This document shows, in pieces, positions 14,492 through 21,220 of a DNA stretch of 34,419 nucleotides. Source of the stretch: a virus; the IMG/VR virus record IMGVR_UViG_3300025407_000790, positions 1 to 34,419 of that record; one strand, 5' to 3'. The first letter of the stretch is position 1. Every line of letters begins with the position of its first letter. Both the position numbers and the translations under genes were made by a program. Under the pieces are notes generated by a model, which did not search any database, was not told the DNA's origin, and saw only the letters and a list, made by a program, of their open reading frames with translations.

Positions 14492-14662
14492 ATGACACAT
14501 TGGACTGTAACTTTAGAAGAAACAGATGATGGAAGTGGGGATTTAATTTTGCCATTTCCTGAAGATTTTTTAAAGGCCGTTGGATGGCAAGAAGGAGATA
14601 CACTTGAGTGGAAAGATAATGGAGACGGATCCTGGATCCTTGAAAAAGTAAAAGATGAGTAA
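14492..14662 (+). CDS. AbrB/MazE-like small DNA-binding domain protein
   Basis: A 56-residue protein with the swapped-hairpin pattern of SpoVT/AbrB domains: WTVTLEE, then DLILPFPEDFLKAVGWQEGDTLEW, then a closing strand GSWILEKV. Such domains form dimers that bind DNA as transition-state regulators or antitoxins. No toxin gene is adjacent, so a regulator or an antitoxin against a host toxin is possible. ATG 14492 is used; an upstream in-frame TTG (14474) would overlap the previous gene. The 3' end overlaps infA by 8 bases. Confidence 0.75.
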   Translation: MTHWTVTLEETDDGSGDLILPFPEDFLKAVGWQEGDTLEWKDNGDGSWILEKVKDE

Positions 14663-14876
14663 AAAAGAAGATGTAATTGAATTAACTGGACTAGTCAAGG
14701 AAGTGTTGCCTGGTAACATGTTCAGAGTAGAAGTAAACAATATGCCCGAATTATTACTTTGCTATATGGGCGGCAAACTCAAACAACATAAAATTAGAAT
14801 CATAGAAGGCGACAATGTTAAATTGGAAGTTAGCCCATATGATTTAACCAAAGGTCGTGTAACTTACCGACTTTGA
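14655..14876 (+). CDS. infA: Translation initiation factor IF-1 homologue
   Basis: At 73 residues it has the length of bacterial IF-1 and its hallmark segments: LPGNMFRVEV (18-27; E. coli LPNTMFRVEL), GGKLKQHKIRIIEGD (39-53; SGKMRKNYIRILTGD) and SPYDLTKGRVTYR (60-72; TPYDLSKGRIVFR). IF-1 is an OB-fold protein that binds the ribosomal A site with IF-2 and IF-3 during initiation. A phage copy could favour phage mRNAs, possibly those without normal leaders. It overlaps the AbrB-like gene by 8 bases and is the last gene before the next sigma70 promoter, whose -35 box overlaps its stop codon. Confidence 0.93.
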   Translation: MSKKEDVIELTGLVKEVLPGNMFRVEVNNMPELLLCYMGGKLKQHKIRIIEGDNVKLEVSPYDLTKGRVTYRL

Positions 14877-14901
14877 CACGTGCTTTATTGTATGCTATAA
14901 T
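14873..14901 (+). promoter_or_regulatory. Perfect sigma70 promoter (TTGACA-17-TATAAT)
   Basis: TTGACA (14873-14878) overlaps the stop codon of the IF-1 gene and TATAAT lies at 14896-14901, spacer 17. Predicted start is near 14908, with a short leader before the gene at 14932. Confidence 0.88.
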
Positions 14902-14931
14902 ATTCACATATTAACTCGTACAGTGAGCGAC

Positions 14932-15612
14932 ATGGAACATAAAACTTTTCCTACACAGCAAGTATTAGAATTGGCCTGTGCCGCACAAAGAATTAACGGT
15001 GAGTACCTTAAAGTACCTGAGGCTGTTTATGCCAATGATGGAGTTTATATGTACACCAAACAGGCTAACAAAACTCTAATGCTTTATACACTGGATACCA
15101 GAATGGTTATCCCTGATACTAAAGTGCTCAAAATTGAATCTGAAGATATTACTCGAGCAGAAGAAATTCGTAGTTACTACAAAAGATTAATGTTTGCCGC
15201 AATCGACGGCGAGAACGAATTCCTTACAAAAATTAATTCCTTACTGAGCGGTGATACAGTTAAAGAAAATGAATTTGGTTGGATTGCTTGTCTGCCTAGT
15301 GTACAGGCCAAAGATAAGATGCACAATGAAGTTAAAAAGATTTCACGTCAAGTTGACGAAGGATTTTTAGGAAGTCCTGGAGATCGTTTGGCAGATTTAG
15401 ATTGTGAAATTCTTGAGGTAATTAAATCAAAGAACTTTGACGGATGGAACATCTGTGCTATAATAAACAATAAAATGGCAAGTTGGATGAGTCAAACAGA
15501 ACTGAAACGTGGACCATGCGTCATTGTCAAAGCAAAAGTAAAAGATAACAGCAAACACTGGAAACATGGAAACGATGAGACCAGACTTAACTATGTAAAG
15601 GCGGCACAATAA
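14932..15612 (+). CDS. Conserved phage protein of unknown function
   Basis: A 226-residue protein directly behind a perfect sigma70 promoter. ATG 14932 is used; an in-frame GTG at 14923 is an alternative, and its GTGAG may instead act as a weak ribosome-binding site. The sequence is soluble and mixed alpha/beta (VLELACAAQRINGEYLKVPEA, MFAAIDGENEFL, DGWNICAIINNKMASWM), with a basic C-terminus. No family recognised. Being first in the transcript it may be among the most strongly made early proteins. Confidence 0.75.
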   Translation: MEHKTFPTQQVLELACAAQRINGEYLKVPEAVYANDGVYMYTKQANKTLMLYTLDTRMVIPDTKVLKIESEDITRAEEIRSYYKRLMFAAIDGENEFLTKINSLLSGDTVKENEFGWIACLPSVQAKDKMHNEVKKISRQVDEGFLGSPGDRLADLDCEILEVIKSKNFDGWNICAIINNKMASWMSQTELKRGPCVIVKAKVKDNSKHWKHGNDETRLNYVKAAQ

Positions 15613-15785
15613 TGGCGGGTACAGCGAAATCGGTTTACTTAACAATTACCAAAAAAAGTAGTTATAAGACAGAATTTACCAAAGTATTCTTTGATGCTAA
15701 AGCATACAATGAATATGTAAAGACAGATGAGTTCAAAGCCAAATGGCCTAAAGAAGAGTTTACTATTACCAAAGAGGTATACTAA
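15612..15785 (+). CDS. Small phage protein of unknown function
   Basis: A 57-residue lysine-rich protein (MAGTAKSVYLTITKKSSY...) joined to both neighbours by TAATG overlaps. Alternating hydrophobic residues (VYLTITK, FTKVFFDAKAYNEYV, FTITKEVY) suggest a small beta-alpha-beta fold. Not recognised. Confidence 0.7.
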   Translation: MAGTAKSVYLTITKKSSYKTEFTKVFFDAKAYNEYVKTDEFKAKWPKEEFTITKEVY

Positions 15786-16039
15786 TGGGTAAGGCAAAAC
15801 ATAAACCCTATCAATGGATTGATGGTGAAACTGCTGATCGCATTACTAGTCTTAACTTAAAGGACTATCGTGCTTATCTTAAAAAAGAACTAAAACAGTG
15901 GAAGAAGAATCCTAAAACAGAATCTAACCCAGATGGCTATTGGTTGCATCCAGATGACATAGTAACTAATATGCGTACCATTGAAGCATTAGATTTAATT
16001 ATCAGTCACTTTCCAGAAACATCGGATGAAATAAAATGA
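15785..16039 (+). CDS. Small phage protein of unknown function
   Basis: An 84-residue basic N-terminus followed by a helix-rich part (LKDYRAYLKKELKQWKKNP) and HPDDIVTNMRTIEALDLIISHF. It is likely all-helical and soluble. TAATG joins it to the gene before and ATGA to the gene after. Not recognised. Confidence 0.7.
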   Translation: MGKAKHKPYQWIDGETADRITSLNLKDYRAYLKKELKQWKKNPKTESNPDGYWLHPDDIVTNMRTIEALDLIISHFPETSDEIK

Positions 16040-16263
16040 GCAGATACACTACAGTTTATAAAGAAGTCGAGATTGATGTTGACTTAGACGATTTCGATGA
16101 TGAGGATATTTTAGAAGAAATGGAAAAACGTGGACTTGCAGTCGGAGCCAGTGGCGATGGTCGCGAACTGCTCACTGCCATTTGGCTCAAACGTAGACAA
16201 GGACAAGACTACCAAACAGAGTTGGATCAACTAATTTACAACGGATTGGGGAAAATTATATGA
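16036..16263 (+). CDS. Small acidic phage protein of unknown function
   Basis: A 75-residue protein with an acidic first half (VEIDVDLDDFDDEDILEEME) and a helix-forming second half (RELLTAIWLKRRQGQDYQTELDQLIYN). The strong charge could make it a nucleic-acid mimic or a partner for a basic host protein, but nothing in the sequence proves it. Translationally coupled on both sides. Confidence 0.7.
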   Translation: MSRYTTVYKEVEIDVDLDDFDDEDILEEMEKRGLAVGASGDGRELLTAIWLKRRQGQDYQTELDQLIYNGLGKII

Positions 16264-16865
16264 AACGAGAACTAGACGAATACCTATGTAAGGTATATCC
16301 AAAGATGATGGTTAATCGTGACAAGTCAATGCAGGAGACTTGTATGTGCTGGGGCTTTGAATGTGGAGATGGTTGGTTCCAGATTCTCAATCAGCTTATG
16401 GGTAATATTCAGCATCACATTGATTGGAAGATTAGACAACGTGAAGTCGCTATCAAATTTAATAAGATGGCTGAACAACTCAAAGCCGGTGACTCTACAT
16501 TATTCGACGAGGATATGAAAGACATGCTAAATCGAGATTACGTAGAAAAACGTAAGCAAGAACTTATCAAAGATCCCCCGCGTGAAATTCCCGCAGAAGT
16601 TCCGCAAGTAACTCTGGATCAAGTTAAAGAAAAGTTTGGCACCCTACGCTTCTACTACACAGGCGGTGATGAATACATTCGCGGACTTGTTGACATGGCA
16701 GAATCAATGTCAGGCGTAACTTGCGAAGAATGTGGCAAGCCCGGAACACAGACCCCAGGTGGTTGGATCAAGACAGTGTGTGTAGAACATGGCGGTCAGG
16801 ATTTTGATACTCCGGAAGAAGAATTGGAAGAAAATAAATTACTCAAAGAAGGATTCGAGCAATGA
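16260..16865 (+). CDS. Conserved phage protein with a small zinc-finger-like segment
   Basis: The 201-residue product has paired cysteines at its N-terminus (ETCMCWGFECGDGW) and a CEECGKPG...TVCVEHG unit at about 158-180 that looks like a zinc knuckle (Cys-x2-Cys ... Cys-x3-His). Between them is a charged helical linker and KEKFGTLRFYYTGGDEYI, a stretch common in phage proteins of unknown role. A nucleic-acid or protein contact is plausible. It couples to the next gene through ATG 16862 four bases before its stop ends. Confidence 0.75.
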   Translation: MKRELDEYLCKVYPKMMVNRDKSMQETCMCWGFECGDGWFQILNQLMGNIQHHIDWKIRQREVAIKFNKMAEQLKAGDSTLFDEDMKDMLNRDYVEKRKQELIKDPPREIPAEVPQVTLDQVKEKFGTLRFYYTGGDEYIRGLVDMAESMSGVTCEECGKPGTQTPGGWIKTVCVEHGGQDFDTPEEELEENKLLKEGFEQ

Positions 16866-17461
16866 TTACTATGAAAGAATGGATGGAGTTGGTAGGCTAT
16901 AAAATCACTGAAGGTGGTGATTATGGTTGGGCTTGTTATGGTCCTAACTCATATCAACTATCTAGTTGGAATGGTATCCACGGCAAAGGTGGATACAGTT
17001 TTAACATTGTATTCAGTACTAAGACTCAAAAGGTCTATGAAGTTTCAGTATGCGACTATACCAATGATCGTGCTTATCGTATGATTGCCGAGGACAAGCA
17101 GAAAAAATATGCCAAAGAAGCTAAACGCAATTTTATTAATTTAAATGAAGCATGGGACAATATCGAGTATGTTGACTTAGAAGTGGATGACGATTTCATT
17201 CAAAAATGCCTAGCTATCAAAGCAGGAGAAGAATACAGCACAGATATAAGCATTCCCCTGGACTTGCCAGACGACTTGCTGATGTTTGCATTCAAGGCCG
17301 CACATACTGAGAATATGACGTTCAATGACTGGATGAATAAGATGCTTAAAGACTTTATTGACAAAGTTGAAAAAGGCGAGTATAATAAAGAGGATGTTAA
17401 AAAGTTTAAAAATGAACACCCTGAATATCATTTTGGGGAAGAAATAAACGAGGAAGAATAA
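16862..17461 (+). CDS. Phage protein with possible ribbon-helix-helix-like C-terminus
   Basis: The first 90 residues (GWACYGPNSYQLSSWNG, YSFNIVFSTKTQKVYEVSVCDY) look like a beta-sheet domain. The second half (STDISIPLDLPDDLLMFAF then MTFNDWMNKMLKDFI) has the strand-helix-helix rhythm of ribbon-helix-helix proteins, followed by a charged tail. Function not recognised; DNA binding is a guess. The next gene begins at the base after its stop. Confidence 0.7.
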   Translation: MITMKEWMELVGYKITEGGDYGWACYGPNSYQLSSWNGIHGKGGYSFNIVFSTKTQKVYEVSVCDYTNDRAYRMIAEDKQKKYAKEAKRNFINLNEAWDNIEYVDLEVDDDFIQKCLAIKAGEEYSTDISIPLDLPDDLLMFAFKAAHTENMTFNDWMNKMLKDFIDKVEKGEYNKEDVKKFKNEHPEYHFGEEINEEE

Positions 17462-17722
17462 ATGAGCGAAACTGTTTTATGTAAAGATTGTAAACATGCA
17501 AAATGGAATCCATTGAAATTACATACATGGTACTGCCATCGAGAATTAGTTCCAGAAAGTACTAAAGAAAATTTTGTTACAGGACATAAAGTTACTCCGG
17601 CATACTATCCTAGTTGCAGTATGGAAAGACTTAGTTCTAGTCCTTGTGGCAAGTCTGGAAAGTTTTGGTCTCCTAAAAATAAAAAGGATTTGTTTAAATT
17701 AATTAAACATGTAAGCGTATGA
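17462..17722 (+). CDS. Small cysteine-containing phage protein
   Basis: An 86-residue protein with CKDCKHAKW near the start, WYCHRE at about 25-27, and later C residues (PSCSM, SPCGK). Together these could bind one zinc ion. The C-terminus is lysine-rich. It abuts its neighbours and overlaps the phosphoesterase start by 4 bases (ATGA). Not recognised beyond the cysteine pattern. Confidence 0.7.
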   Translation: MSETVLCKDCKHAKWNPLKLHTWYCHRELVPESTKENFVTGHKVTPAYYPSCSMERLSSSPCGKSGKFWSPKNKKDLFKLIKHVSV

Positions 17723-18579
17723 GAATCAAACTAGTCAGTGATCTCCATTTAGAGTTCAGTGACATCAACATTCAAAATGATCAGGACTATGATGTACTGA
17801 TCCTTGGTGGCGATATTATGATCGCACAGGATCTCCACGACCATCCTGAGCTTAGTAATACTGCCGATCAACGGGCTATTGCCAATGGCACCGGCTTGGG
17901 TCGTAGACAAGAACGTGCTCAACGGTTCCGTGACTTTCTAAAGCGTTGCAGTTTTCAGTTTCCACATGTAATCTATATTATGGGTAACCATGAATTCTAC
18001 AATGGAAAGTTCTATGCAGGTATTGACTACATGCGTGAAGAGTGCGCCAAGTTTCCCAACATCTATATGCTGGAACAGGACACTAAAATTATCGATGATG
18101 TAGTGTTTGTTGGTGGTACGCTGTGGACCAACATGAACCGGCGTGATCCATTAACCATGCATGCTATTGAAGGTATGATGAACGATTTTCGTATCATTCG
18201 TAACGACTACAGAAGCTATGCTCCTATGAGTGCGTTGGATGTCGCTCACAGACACGATAAGACTCTTGCCTACATCAAGCTGATTGTCGAAGAACATAAG
18301 GACAAAAAGTGTGTTGTGGTCGGGCATCATAGTCCAAGTTTCCAAAGTGTACACGAACAGTATGCTCATGAGACACTCATGAACGGTGGCTATCATAGTG
18401 ATCTAAGTGAGTTCATTTTGGATCACCCACAGGTCGTGTTGTGGACACATGGACATACACATTGTCCTTTCGATTATAAGATTGGAGAGACTAGAATTGT
18501 TTGTAATCCACGTGGTTACGAAAACGATGGTTACAGCGAAGACACAGGTTGGAACCCTAATATTTTATTGGAGATTTAA
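17719..18579 (+). CDS. Calcineurin-like metallophosphoesterase
   Basis: All five metallophosphatase motifs are in order: D8 and H10 (SDLHLE), D32 (GGDI), N90 and H91 (MGNHEF), H203 (VVGHHSPS) and H246/H248 (HGHTH). These hold a two-metal centre that cleaves phosphomono- or diesters. The 286 residues are a complete single-domain enzyme without signal peptide, so it acts in the cytoplasm. The substrate (nucleotide, nucleic acid end or phosphoprotein) cannot be told from sequence. It lies in the early rightward operon; the next ATG follows its stop directly. Confidence 0.9.
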   Translation: MRIKLVSDLHLEFSDINIQNDQDYDVLILGGDIMIAQDLHDHPELSNTADQRAIANGTGLGRRQERAQRFRDFLKRCSFQFPHVIYIMGNHEFYNGKFYAGIDYMREECAKFPNIYMLEQDTKIIDDVVFVGGTLWTNMNRRDPLTMHAIEGMMNDFRIIRNDYRSYAPMSALDVAHRHDKTLAYIKLIVEEHKDKKCVVVGHHSPSFQSVHEQYAHETLMNGGYHSDLSEFILDHPQVVLWTHGHTHCPFDYKIGETRIVCNPRGYENDGYSEDTGWNPNILLEI

Positions 18580-18580
18580 T

Positions 18581-18745
18581 ATGGCAGAAGAAATTGTAAC
18601 AACTACTGTAGCTGAAATGCTACGAGTAACTGGTAATAATACCAACGACTTTATGCAACAAGTTGCAGAGCATATTGAAAAATTAGAAGATGCAGTAAAA
18701 CAATTACAGGCTCGTGTGCAAGAGCTAGAGGAAGGTGTTAAATGA
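18581..18745 (+). CDS. Small coiled-coil phage protein
   Basis: A 54-residue protein whose second half (VAEHIEKLEDAVKQLQARVQ...) shows heptad spacing of hydrophobic residues, so it should form a coiled coil. GGAG lies eight bases before ATG 18581. The N-terminus (VTTTVAEMLRVTGNNTNDFM) is likely another short helix. It ends inside ATGA of the next gene. Probably an oligomeric adaptor; no family recognised. Confidence 0.75.
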   Translation: MAEEIVTTTVAEMLRVTGNNTNDFMQQVAEHIEKLEDAVKQLQARVQELEEGVK

Positions 18746-19164
18746 TTGATTGTCTAATAATGGGCGATAGTATTGCTGTAGGTACTGCCCAGGTACGCCC
18801 CGAGTGTGTATCATATGCTACAGGTGGACTTAATAGTTATCAATGGCTTAATAAGAATGTTGGCAAGAGTCCGTTTGAAGCCAAAACTGTAATTATTAGT
18901 CTTGGATCAAATGATCACAAATATATTAAGACTGAAGAGGAACTACGTACTATTCGTAGACTGACTAAAGCTGATAGAGTGTTTTGGATCATGCCTGCTG
19001 GTAATAATCCTAAAAGTGAAGTAAGTATCCAAGCAATTATGCAGACTGTTAGTATTGTTGCCAAGGAGTTTGGAGATACTGTAATTACCAATAATCAATT
19101 ACAGCCAGACCATATCCACCCTAATGCACTTGGTTATAAAAGAATTGCAGAGCAAACAAAATGA
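18742..19164 (+). CDS. SGNH/GDSL-family hydrolase
   Basis: The 140-residue protein keeps the SGNH blocks in a compact form: S10 in MGDSIAVG as nucleophile, a glycine block (ATGGLNS), N57 in SLGSND, and D123 with H126 in QPDHIHPNALG as the rest of the triad. Family members deacylate lipids, polysaccharides or peptidoglycan. No signal peptide is present, so the substrate is cytoplasmic or the enzyme is virion-associated. Shorter than typical (about 180-200), but all blocks are there. Overlaps both neighbours by 4 bases. Confidence 0.85.
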   Translation: MIDCLIMGDSIAVGTAQVRPECVSYATGGLNSYQWLNKNVGKSPFEAKTVIISLGSNDHKYIKTEEELRTIRRLTKADRVFWIMPAGNNPKSEVSIQAIMQTVSIVAKEFGDTVITNNQLQPDHIHPNALGYKRIAEQTK

Positions 19165-19580
19165 AAATTGGACTTAGTTATAGTCGATGCGTTAGAGACA
19201 TTGTCGATGGAGTAGTAGACATTGACGATGTTCTCATCATTATTAGCCGTACAGATTTTGATCCTAGAAATGATGTACAATGGGAGAGTATTTGGCAAGG
19301 ATATCACGAGCCCTATGGTTTGAGTAATCCTGAATGGGTAGCTTATCAAGCTGAGGACGAAGACCGATTTCGAAGTGTTAGCATCGAATTACTAGAAACT
19401 GGTAAACTACACCAGCCACGTCAATTTGGAGCACACCCTAGTCGCCGTCCAGAAATTTGGCTAGAAGCTGTATTACCCAATAGTGAATTGGAAAAGAATC
19501 CTACAGCCAAAAAGGCTTTTGAAAAGTTCAAAACTATAGCTGGACTTTCGAGCGTCGAATTAGATGACAAATACCGCTAA
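19161..19580 (+). CDS. Conserved phage protein of unknown function
   Basis: 139 residues beginning MKIGLSYSRCVRDIVDGVVD, with a likely strand at DDVLIIISRTDFDP and a later segment PRQFGAHPSRRPEIWLEAVLP. Its composition is soluble and cytoplasmic. I do not recognise a catalytic motif. It shares ATGA with the SGNH hydrolase, and the next sigma70 promoter's -35 box lies inside its last codons. Confidence 0.75.
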   Translation: MKIGLSYSRCVRDIVDGVVDIDDVLIIISRTDFDPRNDVQWESIWQGYHEPYGLSNPEWVAYQAEDEDRFRSVSIELLETGKLHQPRQFGAHPSRRPEIWLEAVLPNSELEKNPTAKKAFEKFKTIAGLSSVELDDKYR

Positions 19581-19592
19581 CTCGTTTATAAT
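19564..19592 (+). promoter_or_regulatory. Sigma70 promoter (ATGACA-17-TATAAT)
   Basis: ATGACA at 19564-19569 (one mismatch) and perfect TATAAT at 19587-19592 with a 17-base spacer. The leader (AGTAACTAAACGAAAG) resembles that of the gene at 13756 (GTTAACTAATAGAAAG) and leads to ATG 19623. Confidence 0.8.
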
Positions 19593-19622
19593 ACTCATAT
19601 AGTAACTAAACGAAAGTTCAAA

Positions 19623-19880
19623 ATGAAGTATGCATTATTGCTGTCAGCGTTATTGCTTACGGCTTGTGTAGACGAAGATAAGTCCCTAACTTACCAACAG
19701 TTGCGGGACTATCCTGTTGATTGCAGTTTGAAAGATCAACAGTTGCAACAACTTAAAACTATCCAAACAAAATTAAACTTTGATCAAGATCCTGACAAAC
19801 TCAGCGAACCCGATCGTGTCTATAATAGTCGCTTAAAAGCCACAATTTGGTGGTATGCTTACAGTTGCGAGCAATCATGA
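19623..19880 (+). CDS. Small lipoprotein
   Basis: An N-terminal hydrophobic run ending in the lipobox LLTAC (C15) marks a lipoprotein anchored in the inner or outer membrane. The following D at +3 rather than +2 does not give a clear inner-membrane retention signal. The mature 71 residues are helical and polar, with two more cysteines (DCSLKD, YSCEQS) that may pair. Function unknown. ATG 19623 is preceded by CGAAAG. First gene of the envelope-associated block. Confidence 0.82.
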   Translation: MKYALLLSALLLTACVDEDKSLTYQQLRDYPVDCSLKDQQLQQLKTIQTKLNFDQDPDKLSEPDRVYNSRLKATIWWYAYSCEQS

Positions 19881-20224
19881 AAAAAATACTATTCTTAATG
19901 CTTTTGGTGAGTCAGCTGGCAGTTGCCAACGAATGTAAAACTACCACAGTTACTATTGAGAAAGACGGCAAAGTCAGTAACGAAACTGCTACTATTTGTA
20001 AAGAAACTGGAGGAGTCGACCTACGAGTTAAAATCGGTGATACCATTTTGGAAAGCGAAGTCAACGAATCTGCTGTCAAAAAGTATTTTAAGTACAACGG
20101 ACATAAATGTCGATTGTTTGAAGAATCTGGAGTAGTTGATAAAAAAATTAAAGACTATTTTGGTGTTATTTGTCAGGTAGATCCAAAAGATGAAAACAAC
20201 TGGATCGTAGTTGACAAGTGGTAA
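19877..20224 (+). CDS. Small secreted (periplasmic) protein
   Basis: A signal peptide (MKKILFLMLLVSQLAVA, cleavage before NEC) exports this 115-residue protein. The mature part has four cysteines (NECKTT, TICKE, HKCRL, VICQV), suggesting two disulfides in a small beta-rich domain (TTTVTIEKDGKV, DLRVKIGDTIL). The start used is ATG 19877, overlapping the upstream stop (ATGA); earlier in-frame codons lie inside that lipoprotein gene. Function not recognised. Confidence 0.8.
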   Translation: MKKILFLMLLVSQLAVANECKTTTVTIEKDGKVSNETATICKETGGVDLRVKIGDTILESEVNESAVKKYFKYNGHKCRLFEESGVVDKKIKDYFGVICQVDPKDENNWIVVDKW

Positions 20225-20239
20225 TTGTTATAGTATAAT
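20211..20239 (+). promoter_or_regulatory. Perfect sigma70 promoter (TTGACA-17-TATAAT)
   Basis: TTGACA at 20211-20216 overlaps the last codons of the secreted-protein gene and TATAAT is at 20234-20239, spacer 17. Transcription would begin at about 20246, which is an ATG. Confidence 0.88.
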
Positions 20240-20245
20240 ATAGAC

Positions 20246-20278
20246 ATGTTCAACAAACATAGAAAGGCAATAGTATGA
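20246..20278 (+). CDS. Possible 10-residue leader peptide
   Basis: ATG 20246 lies six bases after the -10 box, at the predicted transcription start, and encodes MFNKHRKAIV with its TGA overlapping the next gene's ATG. The same arrangement and almost the same bases (ACATGTT-AACAAA) occur at 29757. It could be a leaderless leader peptide or just a shared 5' leader whose AUG is unused. Confidence 0.35.
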   Translation: MFNKHRKAIV

Positions 20279-20406
20279 AAGGCGTTATTTTAGGCATTGT
20301 TTTAACTTTGGCAGTTTTGTATCCTGCGGTTACTAAGAATTTGTTTGGTACTGCTGTAGATACTACTAATGCTATTGTTATAACTACATTGGAGAAAACA
20401 AAATGA
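20275..20406 (+). CDS. Small single-span membrane protein
   Basis: 43 residues starting MKGVILGIVLTLAVLYPAVT: one hydrophobic segment at about 3-20 and a short polar tail (NLFGTAVDTTNAIVITTLEKTK). AGAAAGG upstream of ATG 20275 is a good ribosome-binding site. The stop overlaps the next start (ATGA). Small one-span proteins in such phage blocks are often lysis- or exclusion-related, but nothing here proves it. Confidence 0.7.
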   Translation: MKGVILGIVLTLAVLYPAVTKNLFGTAVDTTNAIVITTLEKTK

Positions 20407-20525
20407 AAACATTGTTTGCATTGATTTTAGTTTCGGCCCTTGCCGCTTGCTCGACTGTAGCAGGCATTGGTAAGGATATTCAATCGTCCGCAGAATGGAC
20501 AAAAGAACAAATGGGTGGAAAATAA
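20403..20525 (+). CDS. Entericidin-like small lipoprotein
   Basis: A 40-residue protein with signal MKTLFALILVSALAAC and a lipobox Cys at 16, followed by STVAGIGKDIQSSAEWTK. This matches the entericidin A/B pattern (lipobox, then C-x-T-x-x-G-x-G-x-D-I). Entericidins are tiny cell-envelope lipoproteins; EcnB is linked to bacteriolysis and EcnA counters it. A phage copy could act in envelope stress or timing of lysis. Overlaps both neighbours (ATGA, TAATG). Confidence 0.8.
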   Translation: MKTLFALILVSALAACSTVAGIGKDIQSSAEWTKEQMGGK

Positions 20526-20659
20526 TGAATTCATTTTTTAATCACGGAATGATGTATTTTTGGACTGACGTGTCTATATTATTTGTGCTAGGTGGTATCT
20601 TATATGCAGTCTACGGATTTATTAAAGGCTTTATTGGCGGACTCCGCGGAAAGAATTAA
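20525..20659 (+). CDS. Small membrane protein
   Basis: 44 residues with one hydrophobic segment (VSILFVLGGILYAVYGFI, about 16-33) and a basic tail (GGLRGKN), so the C-terminus should face the cytoplasm. The start overlaps the entericidin-like stop (TAATG). Position between two lipoprotein genes suggests a shared envelope role. Confidence 0.7.
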   Translation: MNSFFNHGMMYFWTDVSILFVLGGILYAVYGFIKGFIGGLRGKN

Positions 20660-20660
20660 T

Positions 20661-21212
20661 ATGAAAAAATCTTTACTACTAGTACCAATTGTTGCTATGC
20701 TGGCGGCTTGTGGTACAACTGATCCTTATCAAAAGCGAGCTGACAATGAACGTGAACGTCAAGAACGTTATGTCGAACGAGCTTTGAGTAAAGCACCAGA
20801 CTGGATGACTAAACTACCTCTCAGTAATAGTGCAGTATTTGAATCTGGTACCGCTGTAAGCTCAGACTTCAGTATGAGTGATATCAAAGCCAAAGCAGAT
20901 GCATTTGCAAAGATTTGTATGACCGCTGGTGGTACTGCTAACCAGCGTACTAAGATTTATCGTACAGACAGCGAAGTGACTAGTACAGAGCTTAGTGAAT
21001 CAGCTATTCGCATGAGTTGTAAGGATGTAGACTTAACTGGTGTAGAAGTTCGTGAAGTCAAGCGTGTAGCAGAAGGTACACGGTTCCGTACTTATGTATT
21101 AGTGGCCTTGCCAACAGGTGATGCTAATATTTTGCGTAAGGCTAAAGAAGCCGCAAAACAACGCGAGTTCGCGGCAAGTCGCCAAGAACAAGCATTTAAA
21201 GAAATGAATTAA
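20661..21212 (+). CDS. LPP20-like lipoprotein
   Basis: The start is ATG 20661, giving a proper signal MKKSLLLVPIVAMLAAC with lipobox Cys 18; upstream in-frame codons would bury the signal. After a charged helical spacer (KRADNERERQERYVERALSKAP) comes DWMTKLPLSNSAVFESGTAVS and a repeat-free alpha/beta domain ending EGTRFRTYVLVALP. This layout fits LPP20-type lipoproteins, in which a small domain sits on a lipid anchor. The C-terminus is a basic helix. It lies directly before the SPFH gene, suggesting a joint role at the membrane. Confidence 0.78.
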   Translation: MKKSLLLVPIVAMLAACGTTDPYQKRADNERERQERYVERALSKAPDWMTKLPLSNSAVFESGTAVSSDFSMSDIKAKADAFAKICMTAGGTANQRTKIYRTDSEVTSTELSESAIRMSCKDVDLTGVEVREVKRVAEGTRFRTYVLVALPTGDANILRKAKEAAKQREFAASRQEQAFKEMN

Positions 21213-21220
21213 GGAAAAAT

